The notes: generated by a model not told the origin, from the sequence alone. Counted from the first letter of the stretch, positions 27,562 through 36,791 are shown. The stretch: DNA of 64,000 nt from Gordonia hirsuta DSM 44140 = NBRC 16056 (GCF_000333015.1 NZ_BANT01000027.1:1-64000); one strand, 5' to 3'. Translations and numbers: made by a program.

Positions 27562-28731
27562 ATGCGGATCGCCTACACGCCCGAGCAGGAGACGCTGCGG
27601 CGTGAACTGCGCGCCTATTTCGCCGCACTGATGACGCCGGAGCGGCGAGCCGCGCTGGCCTCCGGTGACGGTGAACTCGGCGAGGGCGACGCCTATCGGG
27701 ACGTCGTCAAAAAGATGGGTACCGACGGCTGGCTGGCGCTGGGCTGGCCGACCGAGTTCGGCGGCGCCGACCGGTCGATGATGGATCAGCTGATCTTCAC
27801 CGACGAGGCGGCGATCGCCGGGGCACCGGTGCCGTTCCTGACCATCAATTCGGTGGCGCCGACGATCATGGCCTACGGCTCGCCCGCGCAGAAGGAGTTC
27901 TTTCTGCCGCAGATCGCATCCGGCGACCTGCACTTCTCCATCGGCTACTCCGAGCCCGGCGCCGGCACCGACCTGGCTGCTCTGCGCACCGCGGCCGTCC
28001 GCGACGGCGACGAGTACGTGATCAACGGTCAGAAGATGTGGACCAGCCTGATCCCGTACGCCGACTACGTCTGGCTGGCCGCGCGTACCGATCCGGAGGC
28101 GAACAAACATCGGGGCCTGTCGATGCTGATCGTGCCGACCGACAGCGAAGGCTTCTCCTACACACCGGTGCACACCGTGTCCGGAGTCGACACCTCGGCG
28201 ACCTACTATTCCGATGTCCGCGTGCCGGTGACCGCACGGGTCGGCGAAGAGGGCGGTGGCTGGCCGCTGATCACCAACCAGCTCAACCACGAGCGCGTGG
28301 CCCTGTGCAGTGCCGCACCGATCCAGACCGCGCTGCGCGAGACGATCGACTTCGCCGACCGGGCCGGTCTGCTCCAGACGCCGTGGGTGCGCGCCAATCT
28401 GGCGCGGGTGCACGCCCAGGTCGAGTTCCTGAAGCTGATCAACTGGAAGATCGCCTCGATCGCGGCCCAGGGCGGCTCGCCCTCACCCGCGGACGCCTCG
28501 GCGACCAAGGTCTTCGGCACCGAGTTCGCCACCCAGGCCTACCGGCTGCTGATGGAGGTCCTCGGTCCGCTGGCGACCCTGCGCGCGGGCAGCCCGGGCG
28601 CCCAGCTGGCCGGGCGGCTGGAGCGGTTCGCCCGGACCTCGCTGATCCTCACCTTCGGCGGCGGGACCAACGAGGTCCAGCGCGACATCATCGCGATGCT
28701 GGCCCTGAACCTTCCCCCGGCCCGGCGCTGA
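27562..28731 (+). CDS. fadE26: FadE26 (ChsE4), acyl-CoA dehydrogenase subunit for the steroid side chain
   Basis: A 389-residue acyl-CoA dehydrogenase. Family motifs include GYSEPGAGTDLAAL (FAD binding), NGQKMWTSLI, TNQLNHERVALC, and the C-terminal GGGTNEVQRDIIA. In M. tuberculosis FadE26 and FadE27 form the alpha2beta2 dehydrogenase ChsE4-ChsE5 that desaturates C27 and C24 steroid-CoAs. fadE27 follows after 49 bases. The KstR box at 27521-27534 precedes it. Length and order agree with Rv3504. Confidence 0.94.
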   Translation: MRIAYTPEQETLRRELRAYFAALMTPERRAALASGDGELGEGDAYRDVVKKMGTDGWLALGWPTEFGGADRSMMDQLIFTDEAAIAGAPVPFLTINSVAPTIMAYGSPAQKEFFLPQIASGDLHFSIGYSEPGAGTDLAALRTAAVRDGDEYVINGQKMWTSLIPYADYVWLAARTDPEANKHRGLSMLIVPTDSEGFSYTPVHTVSGVDTSATYYSDVRVPVTARVGEEGGGWPLITNQLNHERVALCSAAPIQTALRETIDFADRAGLLQTPWVRANLARVHAQVEFLKLINWKIASIAAQGGSPSPADASATKVFGTEFATQAYRLLMEVLGPLATLRAGSPGAQLAGRLERFARTSLILTFGGGTNEVQRDIIAMLALNLPPARR

Positions 28732-28780
28732 ACCGCGACGCCCGAGATACCGCGACCTGAGAATACGGAGCCCGAGAACC

Positions 28781-29884
28781 ATGGATTTCACCCCTTCCGA
28801 GGCGGCGGCCGAGGTCGCCGCACTGGCGGCCGACATCGGCGCCTCGCTCAGCACACCCGAGCGCTGCGCCGAACTCGAGGCCACCGAGGCACCCCTGGAC
28901 CGTCGGCTCTGGCGCGCCCTGGGTGAGGCGGGCCTGCTCGGCCTGGCCGCGCCGGAGGCACAGGGACCGGGCACCGAGGCGCTCGGTACCGAGGAGACCG
29001 CGGCGGTGACCTCGGCGCTGGGGCGGCAGCTGGCCCGCGTGCCCTACGGCCCGCATGCGCTGGCCGCGATTCCGGCGCTGGCCCGCTTCGGCTCGGCCGC
29101 CCTGATCGATCAGCTGATCCCGCCGGCGAGCATCGGCGATCTGGTGCTGTCGGCGGCGTTCGAAGACGAGGCCGGGCACGCGAGGCTGCGGGCGGACCGG
29201 TCGGTGACCGGAACCAAGGTGAACGTCCCCTACGCCGAGGCCGCCGACGCCCTGCTGGTCGACGTCCTGGGCCCGGACGGTCCGGTGGTCGCGGTGGTCC
29301 GCACCGCCGTCGCCGGCGTCACGATCACCCCCACGCCCAGCACCGGGCTGACGCCGGTCTACCGGGTCGAGTTCGACGACGTCCTGCTGGGTGAGGAGGA
29401 CCTGCTGACCGGGGGCTCGGGCACCGTCGACCGGGTGCGGGCGCTGCTGCGGCTGGCGGTGGCCGCCGATCAGGCCGGGGTGCTCGATGCCGCCCTGGCC
29501 GCCACCGCCGCCTACGCCCGTGAGCGCGAACAGTTCGGGCGGCCGATCGGCTCGTTCCAGGCGGTCGCCCAGCGGCTCGCCGACGGGTACATCGACGTCC
29601 AGGCCGCCGCGCTGACCACCGCTCAGGCGGCCTGGCTGCTGTCCGACGCCGCCGGCGCCGACCAGCGCCAGATCGTGGAGGCCGCGGCCACAGCGAAGTT
29701 CTGGGCCGACGAGGCCGGTCATCGCGTCGCGCACACCGCCGTTCACGTCCACGGCGGGGTCGGCCTGGACACCTCGCATCCGCTGCACCGATATTTCCTG
29801 CGGGCCAAGCAGAACGAGTTCACCCTCGGCAGCGCACCGGCGGTCCTCGAGGAGCTCGGCGCGTTGATCTCCCCGGCAGAGTAG
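28781..29884 (+). CDS. fadE27: FadE27 (ChsE5), acyl-CoA dehydrogenase partner subunit
   Basis: A 367-residue, Ala-rich acyl-CoA dehydrogenase lacking a clear FAD-loop motif of the kind seen in fadE26, as is usual for the second subunit of heteromeric steroid dehydrogenases. Recognisable parts are AYAREREQFGRPIGSFQAV and VHVHGGVGLDTSHPLHRYF. It should form the FadE26-FadE27 tetramer. The 49-base gap from fadE26 contains two CCGCGAC repeats but no operator. Confidence 0.93.
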   Translation: MDFTPSEAAAEVAALAADIGASLSTPERCAELEATEAPLDRRLWRALGEAGLLGLAAPEAQGPGTEALGTEETAAVTSALGRQLARVPYGPHALAAIPALARFGSAALIDQLIPPASIGDLVLSAAFEDEAGHARLRADRSVTGTKVNVPYAEAADALLVDVLGPDGPVVAVVRTAVAGVTITPTPSTGLTPVYRVEFDDVLLGEEDLLTGGSGTVDRVRALLRLAVAADQAGVLDAALAATAAYAREREQFGRPIGSFQAVAQRLADGYIDVQAAALTTAQAAWLLSDAAGADQRQIVEAAATAKFWADEAGHRVAHTAVHVHGGVGLDTSHPLHRYFLRAKQNEFTLGSAPAVLEELGALISPAE

Positions 29885-29906
29885 GTCCCGCCCCCGCCCG
29901 GCGGCC

Positions 29907-30398
29907 TCAGCCGGCGATGCCCAGTGCCACCCGCGCGGCGGCGTATTTGACGCGCAGCCGCTCGGCCGAGGACCGATCCAGTTCGGCGACCCGGCGCGGA
30001 TCGGTGTTGTCGGCGATGTCGGCGGTCTTGACCGCCAGGGCGACCTCGTCGCCGGCGATCGCCGCGTAGTAGGCATCCGCGGGCACCTCGTCGCGCCGGG
30101 TCAGCAGCAGCACCCCGTCGACGACACGTGCCGGGATCCCCTCGGCGAGCAGCTGCGCGGCGGTCACCGGACAGTCCTCGATCACATCATGCAGCAGCGC
30201 GGCCGCGACGGTCTGCGGCCGGGCCGGGCGGACCCGGTGGGCCACGCGCAGCAGATGCGTCAGGTAGGGCCGACCCGCCTTGTCGGTCTGCCCGGCGTGT
30301 TCGCGGGCCGCGACGGCCAGCGCCAGCGCGACCAGCCGGTCATCGGCCAGCGGCGGCGCCGCCGGTTCCAGCGGCGGAAGCGTGTCCTCGGTGTTCAT
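29907..30398 (-). CDS. Small HD-domain phosphohydrolase (MESH1-like)
   Basis: A 163-residue protein with the order of metal-site motifs seen in small alarmone hydrolases: AAREHAGQTDKAGRPYLTHL, the HD pair in AALLHDVIED, and AVKTADIADN near residue 125. Such enzymes remove pyrophosphate from (p)ppGpp or related nucleotides. No synthetase domain is present. Its neighbours are steroid genes on both sides and do not explain its role. A tandem 15-16-base repeat lies upstream (30421-30465). Function is inferred from motifs only. Confidence 0.78.
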   Translation of the reverse strand: MNTEDTLPPLEPAAPPLADDRLVALALAVAAREHAGQTDKAGRPYLTHLLRVAHRVRPARPQTVAAALLHDVIEDCPVTAAQLLAEGIPARVVDGVLLLTRRDEVPADAYYAAIAGDEVALAVKTADIADNTDPRRVAELDRSSAERLRVKYAAARVALGIAG

Positions 30399-30420
30399 AC
30401 CCCGACGCTAACCCCGCCCT

Positions 30421-30465
30421 ACGACAACCCGGCCGCACGACAGTCCGGCTTCACGACAGTCCGGC
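30421..30465. repeat. Three-copy short tandem repeat
   Basis: ACGACAACCCGGC is followed by two copies of CACGACAGTCCGGC at 30436-30449 and 30452-30465. The array fills the gap between the HD protein start and the FMN oxidoreductase stop. Confidence 0.8.
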
Positions 30466-30487
30466 ACCGACGAGCCCCGCCGGCCGG

Positions 30488-31636
30488 CTACAGCGTGCCG
30501 TCGAGCCGGGCGATCGATGCGGCGTACTCGGTGACCAGGTCCTCGATCATGTCGGCGACCGGGACGATCTCGTTGCAGCGGCCCACGATCTGCCCGGCGG
30601 GCATCGCCACCACGTCCGGGTCGTCGGCCAGGGAGATTCGCGCATGAGCCTCGCCGACCAGCAGATTCTGGAGCGGCATCGGCAGCGGTTCGGGGGCGCC
30701 CGCGTCGTCCCAGGCATCGGTCCAGCGGGTCTTGAGGAGCCGGGCCGGTTTACCCGAGTAGATGCGGCGGCGCACCGTGTCCCGGGAGGTCGCCTTGAGC
30801 AGCGCCTGCTGCACCGTGGAGGGACCCGATTCGGTGGTGGCACCCAGGTTGTATTCGGCGGCGGTGAGCCAGTAGGTGCCCATCCACACGCCCTGGGTTC
30901 CCAGGGCGATGGCGGCGGCGAGCTGGCGGCCGCTGCCGACGCCGCCGGCGGCGAGCACCGGGGCCGCCGAACCGACCGCGTCGACGATCTCGGGCCACAG
31001 CACCATCGAGGCCACCTCGCCGGTGTGGCCGCCGCCCTCATAGCCTTGCGCGATCACGATGTCGACGCCGGCGGCGACGTGGTTCAGTGCATGGTCGCGG
31101 GCGCCGGCCAGGGCGGCCACGGCCACCCCGTTCTCGTGCGCCAGCGCGATGACGTCGTCCGGCGGGGAACCCAGCGCATTGGCGATCAGCTTGATCTGCC
31201 CGTATTTACGGGTGTGCTCCATCGCCACGTCCACGTGCGAGCGCGCCACCGAATGCAGCCAGCCCAGGACGCCGGTGTTGAGCCGGTCCTGGCCGTCGGG
31301 CAGCGGCGGGACCCCGAGGTCGTCGAGGGTGCGTTCGACGAAGGCCCGGTGCTCGGGCGGGATCATCGAATCCAGGTCCACCTTGGAGCCCTCGGTCGGG
31401 ATCTTGGCCGGCATCACCACGTCGACCCCGAACGGCTTGCCGTCGGTGTTCTTGTGCATCCATTCCAGGACCTCGTCGAGTTCACCGGGGTCGTTGAACC
31501 GGACGCAGCCCAGCACCCCCAGTCCGCCGGCCCGGCTGATCGCCGCGGCCACGTCCTGGCTCGGGGTGAAGCCGAAGATCGGGTAGTCGATGCCGAAGCG
31601 CTCGGTGAGCGGGGTGTGGATACGAGAGATGGTCAT
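30488..31636 (-). CDS. NPD-family FMN oxidoreductase (nitronate monooxygenase-like)
   Basis: A 382-residue TIM-barrel flavoprotein. It starts MTISRIHTPL, then FGFTPSQDVAAAISRAGGLGVLG, GYEGGGHTGEVASMVLWPEIV and VLAAGGVGSGRQLAAA, all family signatures for FMN phosphate binding. Members oxidise nitronates or act as enoyl-type reductases; the related IpdC in this window acts on a steroid-derived CoA ester. The KstR operator at 31676-31689, 39 bases upstream of its ATG, suggests a role in sterol degradation. It is divergent from echA19. The start was set at 31636 because the longer frame (to 31672) overlaps the operator zone. Confidence 0.85.
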   Translation of the reverse strand: MTISRIHTPLTERFGIDYPIFGFTPSQDVAAAISRAGGLGVLGCVRFNDPGELDEVLEWMHKNTDGKPFGVDVVMPAKIPTEGSKVDLDSMIPPEHRAFVERTLDDLGVPPLPDGQDRLNTGVLGWLHSVARSHVDVAMEHTRKYGQIKLIANALGSPPDDVIALAHENGVAVAALAGARDHALNHVAAGVDIVIAQGYEGGGHTGEVASMVLWPEIVDAVGSAAPVLAAGGVGSGRQLAAAIALGTQGVWMGTYWLTAAEYNLGATTESGPSTVQQALLKATSRDTVRRRIYSGKPARLLKTRWTDAWDDAGAPEPLPMPLQNLLVGEAHARISLADDPDVVAMPAGQIVGRCNEIVPVADMIEDLVTEYAASIARLDGTL

Positions 31637-31675
31637 CGCGGGCTTTCGTCGAGCGTTCAGGGTCTGCCACAAAAC

Positions 31676-31689
31676 TAGAACGTGTTACA
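31676..31689. promoter_or_regulatory. KstR operator between the FMN oxidoreductase and echA19
   Basis: TAGAACGTGTTACA fits TNNAACNNGTTNNA and lies between the divergent starts at 31636 and 31724. Confidence 0.9.
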
Positions 31690-31723
31690 TTTTTCGGCAA
31701 GACTTTCCGCCAGGAGGACACCC

Positions 31724-32554
31724 ATGCCCGACACCGCTTCCGCGACCGCCAGCACCCCGACCCCCACCGGCGAGCCCGAATGCCTGGTGGAGAAGCGCGG
31801 GCATGTCCTGATCGTCACCATGAACCGGCCGCATGCGCGCAATGCCCTGTCCGGCGAGATGATGGCGATCATGGAGCAGGCCTGGGACCGGGTCGACGCC
31901 GATCCGGAGATCCGGGTGGCGATCCTGACCGGCGCCGGCGGTTACTTCTGCGCCGGCGCAGACCTCAAAGCGATGAGCCGTTCGGCCCCGGGCGATTCGT
32001 TCGCCAAGGGCGGCTGGGACCTGACCCGGCTGCCGGCCCTGCTCAAGGGGCGGCGGCTGAGTAAACCGCTGATCGCCGCGGTCGAGGGTCCGGCCATCGC
32101 CGGCGGCACCGAGATCCTGCAGGGCACCGATATCCGGGTGGCCGCCGAAAGCGCGAAGTTCGGCGTCTCCGAAGCCAAGTGGGGCCTGTTCCCGCTCGGC
32201 GGCAGCGCCGTGCGGCTGGTCCGGCAGATCCCGTACACCGTCGCCTGCGACATCCTGCTGACCGGCCGCCACATCGGTGCGGCCGAGGCCAAGGAGTACG
32301 GACTGGTCGGCCATGTGGTGCCCGACGGCCAGGCCCTGACCAAGGCGTTGGAGCTGGCCGAGCAGATCGCCGCCAACGGGCCGCTGGCGGTGCAGGCGAT
32401 CCTCAAGACGATCCGGGATTCCGAAGGACTGCACGAGGAAGAGGCGTTCAAGATCGACGCCGAACTGGGAAGCCGGGTCTTCCAGTCCGCCGACGCCAAG
32501 GTCGGACCCCGGGCCTTCGCCAACAAGGAGAAGCCGGTCTTCACCGGCGAGTAG
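31724..32554 (+). CDS. echA19: EchA19, steroid enoyl-CoA hydratase
   Basis: A 276-residue crotonase-fold protein. It matches M. tuberculosis EchA19 closely, for example [47 protein letters not shown] and [20 protein letters not shown]. EchA19 hydrates cholesterol side-chain enoyl-CoA intermediates. The start is the ATG at 31724, preceded by CAGGAGGACAC; the frame reaches 31682 but that overlaps the operator. An N-terminal Ala/Thr/Pro-rich stretch of about 20 residues is extra compared with M. tuberculosis. Confidence 0.95.
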   Translation: MPDTASATASTPTPTGEPECLVEKRGHVLIVTMNRPHARNALSGEMMAIMEQAWDRVDADPEIRVAILTGAGGYFCAGADLKAMSRSAPGDSFAKGGWDLTRLPALLKGRRLSKPLIAAVEGPAIAGGTEILQGTDIRVAAESAKFGVSEAKWGLFPLGGSAVRLVRQIPYTVACDILLTGRHIGAAEAKEYGLVGHVVPDGQALTKALELAEQIAANGPLAVQAILKTIRDSEGLHEEEAFKIDAELGSRVFQSADAKVGPRAFANKEKPVFTGE

Positions 32555-34643
32555 CCCCGCCGCACGGACGGCATCGCCGGCAAGCAGCGATGTCGTACCC
32601 GTGTCCTAGGTTGACGTTGCCGACAGACGCCGACCCGCAGGAGGAGCCATGGCACCCGTTCCCGTTGCACGACCGCTCGCCCCCGGCATCGTCGTGCCCA
32701 CGGCACTGCCCACACGCGAGCTGCACATCGCCCTGGCTCCCGACGGTCCCGACCGTTTCCGCTACCGAGCGGTGTGCGGCGACCGGATCTGGCAGGGCAC
32801 GGGGCGGTCCCCTTTCGCCCGCGCGGTCCTGCTGGATGCGCTGGTGGACATCCGCCGCGACGTCGATCCGGCGGTCGCCCTGCGGGTGGCCGCCCGCGTT
32901 CCCGGTCCGGGGCTGGGTGATCGGCATGCGGCCGGTATCGAGGCGCATCTGCCGCGGCTGTGGATCTCCCGGGCCGAAGGCGCCGACCGGGCCGCGCTCG
33001 ACGATCTCGAAGGCCGCCTGATCCGGCAGATCCGCCATCGGTCGCGGTCGGCCGATCCGCTGGTGATCGCCACCGACGGCTCGGCCGTCGGCCGATTCAC
33101 CGGACACAGCTGGCTCGCCGCCTCGGGCCGCTTCGGGCTCGGCGGACGCAAGGAGCCCACGCGCGTCCGCGGCAGCCTGGCGCTGCTGGCCGAGTTGCGG
33201 GCCATCGACGCCGCGATCAAAGACAACCTGTATCAGCGACTGCACGTTCTGACCGACTGCCGACCGGCCCTTGCCGTTCTGGACCGATGGCGGCGGGGCG
33301 ACGATCGCCCGCACCACATCGACTTCGCCTGGGACTGCATTCCCGGCGAGGTCCGTGATCTGCGCGATGCGGTCCAGTCCGATACCGGCCTGCTGAGTTT
33401 CTCCTGGACCCCGGGGCACCTGGGCCTGCCGCTCAACGAGGGCGCCGACGGTCTGGCCCGACTGGCCCTGCGCCGGTTGCGCGGGCGCGAAGCGATCACC
33501 AAAGACCGCTTCGCCGAAACCGCCGAGGGACTGGCCGAGGCCTTCGCCGCGGCATACCGCACCTCGCCGGCATCCGGGAACACGGATCTGGCGGCGGCCG
33601 CCTGACCCGGCGGCTCCTCCGGTCAGCGCTGCCAGCGCCCGGACCGTCGCGACGTCGCGGGCGGTCACCATCAGCAACGTGACACCGGCAGCCGCCCACT
33701 CGGCCAGCTGGGCGCGCACCTGATCGGCCGTGCCCACCAGCATGGTCTCGCGCACCATCTCATCGGGCACCGCGGCCACCGCCTCGGCTTTGCGCCCCGA
33801 CAGGAACAGCCGGGTGACGTCGTCGACCACCTGTCCGTAGCCCATGCGTCGATACAGGTCGGCGTGGAAGTTCTTCTCCCTGGCCCCCATCCCACCGACA
33901 TACAGCGCCGTCGAGGGCCGGTATCGGTCCAGGGCGGCGGCGACGTCGTCGGTGATCACGCAGGCGGCGTTGGCGGCGATCTCGAAGTCGGCCCGGCTGC
34001 GGCGGGCCCCGGGGCGGGCGAAACCCTCGTCGAGCCACTCGTCGTACCGGCCGGCCATGCGCGGGGAGAAGAAGACGGCCAGCCAGCCGTCGGCGATCTC
34101 GGCGGTCTGGGCGACGTTGCGCGGCCCTTCGGCGCCGAGCCAGATCGGGGTATCCGGTCGGCGCGGGTGCGTGATCGAGGTGAGCGCCCGGCCGAGCCCG
34201 GTGCCGCCGGGCAGGGGCAACCCGTAGTGCGGACCGTCGCTGGTCACCGGACCCCGGCGGGCCAGGACGTCGCGGACGATGCGCACGTATTCGCGGGTGC
34301 GTGCCAGCGGCCGCGCGAACGGCTGCCCGTACCAGCCCTCGACCACCTGCGGGCCGGAGACGCCCAGTCCGATGATGTGCCGGCCGCCGGACAGGTGGTC
34401 CAGGGTCAGGGCCGCCATCGCCAGCGAGGTGGGCGGCCGGGCCGACAGCTGCGCCACCGCCGTACCCAATCGGATCCGCGAGGTGTCCGCGCCCCACCAG
34501 GCCAGCGGGGTGTATGCGTCGCTGCCCCACGATTCGGCGGTGAACACCGTATCGAAACCGCAGTCCTCGGCGGCAGCGATCAATTCCGGGGCTCCGGCGA
34601 GCGGCTCGGCGCCCCAGTACCCCAGCTGCAGTCCCAGTTTCAT
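32541..34643 (-). CDS. F420-dependent LLM-class oxidoreductase (Rv3520c-like) with run-on frame
   Basis: The first 340 residues are a luciferase-like monooxygenase of the F420 type: [57 protein letters not shown], and a C-terminal [20 protein letters not shown], where Rv3520c-type proteins stop (about base 33620). Here no stop follows and the frame stays open to 32541, a 700-codon ORF whose last 360 codons are antisense to the RNase H-like gene and resemble no protein. A TGA at 33625-33623 is out of frame by one. I interpret this as a lost or frameshifted stop, or a base-calling indel, not as a real fusion. The KstR box at 34679-34692 lies 36 bases upstream. It would reduce or oxidise a sterol intermediate; the substrate is unknown. 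Confidence 0.72.
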   Translation of the reverse strand: MKLGLQLGYWGAEPLAGAPELIAAAEDCGFDTVFTAESWGSDAYTPLAWWGADTSRIRLGTAVAQLSARPPTSLAMAALTLDHLSGGRHIIGLGVSGPQVVEGWYGQPFARPLARTREYVRIVRDVLARRGPVTSDGPHYGLPLPGGTGLGRALTSITHPRRPDTPIWLGAEGPRNVAQTAEIADGWLAVFFSPRMAGRYDEWLDEGFARPGARRSRADFEIAANAACVITDDVAAALDRYRPSTALYVGGMGAREKNFHADLYRRMGYGQVVDDVTRLFLSGRKAEAVAAVPDEMVRETMLVGTADQVRAQLAEWAAAGVTLLMVTARDVATVRALAALTGGAAGSGGRRQIRVPGCRRGAVCRGEGLGQSLGGFGEAVFGDRFAPAQPAQGQSGQTVGALVERQAQVPRGPGETQQAGIGLDRIAQITDLAGNAVPGEVDVVRAIVAPPPSVQNGKGRSAVGQNVQSLIQVVFDRGVDGPQLGQQRQAAADARGLLASAEPEAARGGEPAVSGESADGRAVGGDHQRIGRPRPMADLPDQAAFEIVERGPVGAFGPGDPQPRQMRLDTGRMPITQPRTGNAGGHPQGDRRIDVAADVHQRIQQDRAGERGPPRALPDPVAAHRSVAETVGTVGSQGDVQLACGQCRGHDDAGGERSCNGNGCHGSSCGSASVGNVNLGHGYDIAACRRCRPCGGATRR
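32649..33605 (+). CDS. RNase H-fold protein with unique N-terminal half
   Basis: A 318-residue protein with an excellent ribosome site (GGAGGAG, six bases). The C-terminal half, from about 138 to 275, follows RNase HI: Asp in [10 protein letters not shown], Glu in LAELRAIDA, Asp in VLTDCRPAL, the [10 protein letters not shown] segment and the last Asp in [12 protein letters not shown]. All four acidic active-site positions are thus kept. The N-terminal 135 residues show no domain I recognise. Nuclease activity on RNA:DNA hybrids is inferred. The reverse strand is an open extension of the LLM gene, but this frame has the domain and the better initiation site, so I consider it the real gene. 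Confidence 0.75.
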   Translation: MAPVPVARPLAPGIVVPTALPTRELHIALAPDGPDRFRYRAVCGDRIWQGTGRSPFARAVLLDALVDIRRDVDPAVALRVAARVPGPGLGDRHAAGIEAHLPRLWISRAEGADRAALDDLEGRLIRQIRHRSRSADPLVIATDGSAVGRFTGHSWLAASGRFGLGGRKEPTRVRGSLALLAELRAIDAAIKDNLYQRLHVLTDCRPALAVLDRWRRGDDRPHHIDFAWDCIPGEVRDLRDAVQSDTGLLSFSWTPGHLGLPLNEGADGLARLALRRLRGREAITKDRFAETAEGLAEAFAAAYRTSPASGNTDLAAAA

Positions 34644-34678
34644 GCGTGTCCTTCGGTCCGAATGCTTGCACGCAATAC

Positions 34679-34692
34679 TAGAACGTGTTCTA
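34679..34692. promoter_or_regulatory. KstR operator between the LLM gene and DUF35-ltp4-ltp3
   Basis: TAGAACGTGTTCTA matches the KstR consensus exactly. It is 36 bases from the LLM start and only eight bases before the GTG of the DUF35 gene. Confidence 0.93.
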
Positions 34693-34700
34693 TTTATTGG

Positions 34701-35717
34701 GTGACCCGCAGCGCCGCACCGTCGAGCCCCCAGGTCGAGGTCCCCGTTCCGCAGACCGAGATCCTTGCGGCCGACCTCGCCATCTCCTTCGATTACACCC
34801 GCTCCCTCGGACCGGTCCTGTCCCCGTTCGCCCTCGCCTTGCGCGACGGGCGGATCCTGGGCGGCCGCACCTCCGACGGCCGGGTGCTGGTCCCCCCGGC
34901 CGAATTCGATCCGGTCACCGGACGCCAGACCACCGAGCTGGTCGACACCGGCCCGATCGGCACCGTGGTCAGCTGGTCCTGGCAACCCGACCCCCTGGCC
35001 GGACAGCCGCTGTCCGAGCCGTTCGCCTGGGCACTGATCCGGTTCGACGGCGCCGACGGCGCACTGCTGCATGTGGTCAAGGTCGACGGACCCGACCGGA
35101 TCGGCACCGGACTGCGTGTGCACCCGGTGTGGCGGCCGGTGCGCACCGGCCGGATCGACGACATCGCCTACTTCGCTCCCGGTGCGCACGGCGAACCGGC
35201 TCCGATCGAGCCCGATGCCGCTCCCATCGCCGGCGACGACGGCCTGGTCACCCTCACCACCCCGGTCTCGCTGACCATCGCGCACAGCGCCACCGAAGAA
35301 GAGTCCTGGTACCTCGAGGGCCTGCGCCGGGGCACACTGCTCGGCGGCCGGGTCACCACCGGCGAGGTCTACTTCCCGCCGCGGCAGGCCAGCCCCGCCG
35401 ACGGGTCACGGACCGTCGCCCGCGTCGAGCTGCCCGACACCGGCACCGTCACCACGTTCTGCATCGTGAACGTGCCGTTCCTCGGCCAGCAGATCACACC
35501 GCCGTACGTGGCCGCCTACATCCTTCTCGACGGCGCCGACATCCCGTTCCTGCACCTGATCCTGGACTGCCCCGCCGACGAGGTCCACATGGGCATGCGG
35601 GTCAAGGCCGTGTGGCGGCCCGAAGACGAGTGGGACCACACCTTGCGCAACATCAGCCATTTCGCACCCAGCGGCGAACCGGACGCACCGTTCGAGTCGT
35701 ACCGGGACCACCTGTAA
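34701..35717 (+). CDS. Tandem DUF35 (OB-fold) protein, Rv3521-like, zinc ligands absent
   Basis: A 338-residue protein made of two DUF35-like halves (about 20-165 and 175-330). Each half has the ribbon-like start (GRILGGRTSDGRVLVPPAEF; GTLLGGRVTTGEVYFPPRQA) and an OB fold ending in GLRVHPVWRP or GMRVKAVWRP. The usual four cysteines of the rubredoxin-like zinc ribbon are replaced by Thr, Gly, Val, Asp or Ser in both halves. The start is the GTG at 34701, as no SD or better codon exists. DUF35 proteins partner thiolase-like aldolases in sterol side-chain cleavage (Ltp2-ChsH2), and ltp4 and ltp3 follow directly (15-base gap), so it is presumably their partner. Confidence 0.85.
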   Translation: MTRSAAPSSPQVEVPVPQTEILAADLAISFDYTRSLGPVLSPFALALRDGRILGGRTSDGRVLVPPAEFDPVTGRQTTELVDTGPIGTVVSWSWQPDPLAGQPLSEPFAWALIRFDGADGALLHVVKVDGPDRIGTGLRVHPVWRPVRTGRIDDIAYFAPGAHGEPAPIEPDAAPIAGDDGLVTLTTPVSLTIAHSATEEESWYLEGLRRGTLLGGRVTTGEVYFPPRQASPADGSRTVARVELPDTGTVTTFCIVNVPFLGQQITPPYVAAYILLDGADIPFLHLILDCPADEVHMGMRVKAVWRPEDEWDHTLRNISHFAPSGEPDAPFESYRDHL

Positions 35718-35732
35718 GGAGAGCCGCTTCCG

Positions 35733-36791
35733 ATGAACCCTTCCGACCCCTCCGCCGGGCGAGCACCACGGATCGCCGTGGTGGGCTTCGCCCACAGCGC
35801 CAACGTGCCGGCCACCACGGGGACCACCAACGGCGTGGAGATGCTGATCCCCTGCTTCGACCGCCTGTACACCCAGCTGGGGATCACCCGTTCCGATATC
35901 GGTTTCTGGTGCAGCGGCTCATCCGACTACCTGGCCGGCCGCGCGTTCTCGTTCATCTCGGCGATCGATGCGATCGGCGCGGTCCCGCCGATCAACGAGT
36001 CGCACGTGGAGATGGACGGGGCCTGGGCACTCTACGAGGCCTGGGTCAAGATCCTCACCGGCGAGGTGGACATCGCCCTGGCGTACGGCTTCGGCAAGGC
36101 CTCGGCCAGCAACGCCGACCGGACCCTGGCCCTGCAGACCGACCCCTACACCGTCGCTCCCCTGCTCCCCGACGCGCGTTCCCTGGCGGGCCTGCAGGCT
36201 CGCGCCGGACTGGACGCCGGCACCTGGACCCAGGAGCAGATGGCGCAGGTGGCTGCGCGGACCACCGGCGCCGACGTCGACGAGCTGCTGACCGCCGACT
36301 ATGTCGCCGCACCGTTGCGCGCCCACGACATCGCGCCCTACGCCGATGCGGCGGCGGCGGTGGTGATCGCCACCGAGGAGCGCGCCCGCGAGCTGACCGA
36401 CCGTCCGGCCTTCATCACCGGCTGGGACCATCGCATCGACTCGCCGAACTTCGGTGCCCGCGACCTGACCCGCTCCCCCTCGACGGCCCTGGCCGGCGAC
36501 ACCGCCTTCGGTGAGCGCAGCCGGGCCGTGGACGTCGCCGAGATCCAGGCGCCGTACACCCACCAGGAGATCATCGTCCGGCAGGCGCTGCGCCTGCCGG
36601 ATTCTGTGCGGATCAATCCGTCCGGCGGAGCCCTGACCGGCAACGCCCTGTTCTCCGGCGGACTGCAGCGCATCGGCTATGCCGCGCACGCGATCACCAC
36701 CGGGGCGGCGAACACCGCAGTAGCCCACGCGACCAGCGGGCCGCTGCTGCAGCAGAACATGGTCGTGACCCTGGCAGGAGACGAGAACTGA
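35733..36791 (+). CDS. ltp4: Ltp4, thiolase-like sterol aldol-lyase subunit
   Basis: A 352-residue thiolase-superfamily protein (start MNPSDPSAGRAPRIAVVGF, preceded by AAGGAGAG). The thiolase nucleophile region has no cysteine: HVEMDGAWALYEAW replaces the usual C-G-S-G. The C-terminal NPSGGALTGNALFSGGLQRI aligns with thiolase motifs. Ltp3 and Ltp4 were reported in Rhodococcus as aldol-lyases needed for C24-branched sterol side chains; M. tuberculosis Rv3522 is the counterpart. The last base of its stop is shared with the ltp3 start, so the two are translationally coupled. Confidence 0.87.
   Translation: MNPSDPSAGRAPRIAVVGFAHSANVPATTGTTNGVEMLIPCFDRLYTQLGITRSDIGFWCSGSSDYLAGRAFSFISAIDAIGAVPPINESHVEMDGAWALYEAWVKILTGEVDIALAYGFGKASASNADRTLALQTDPYTVAPLLPDARSLAGLQARAGLDAGTWTQEQMAQVAARTTGADVDELLTADYVAAPLRAHDIAPYADAAAAVVIATEERARELTDRPAFITGWDHRIDSPNFGARDLTRSPSTALAGDTAFGERSRAVDVAEIQAPYTHQEIIVRQALRLPDSVRINPSGGALTGNALFSGGLQRIGYAAHAITTGAANTAVAHATSGPLLQQNMVVTLAGDEN

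Noticed and set aside
28733-28756. A third copy of the GTCGCG intergenic element between fadE26 and fadE27
   Set aside because: Two CCGCGAC motifs occur, but at a 17-base spacing and without the other blocks.
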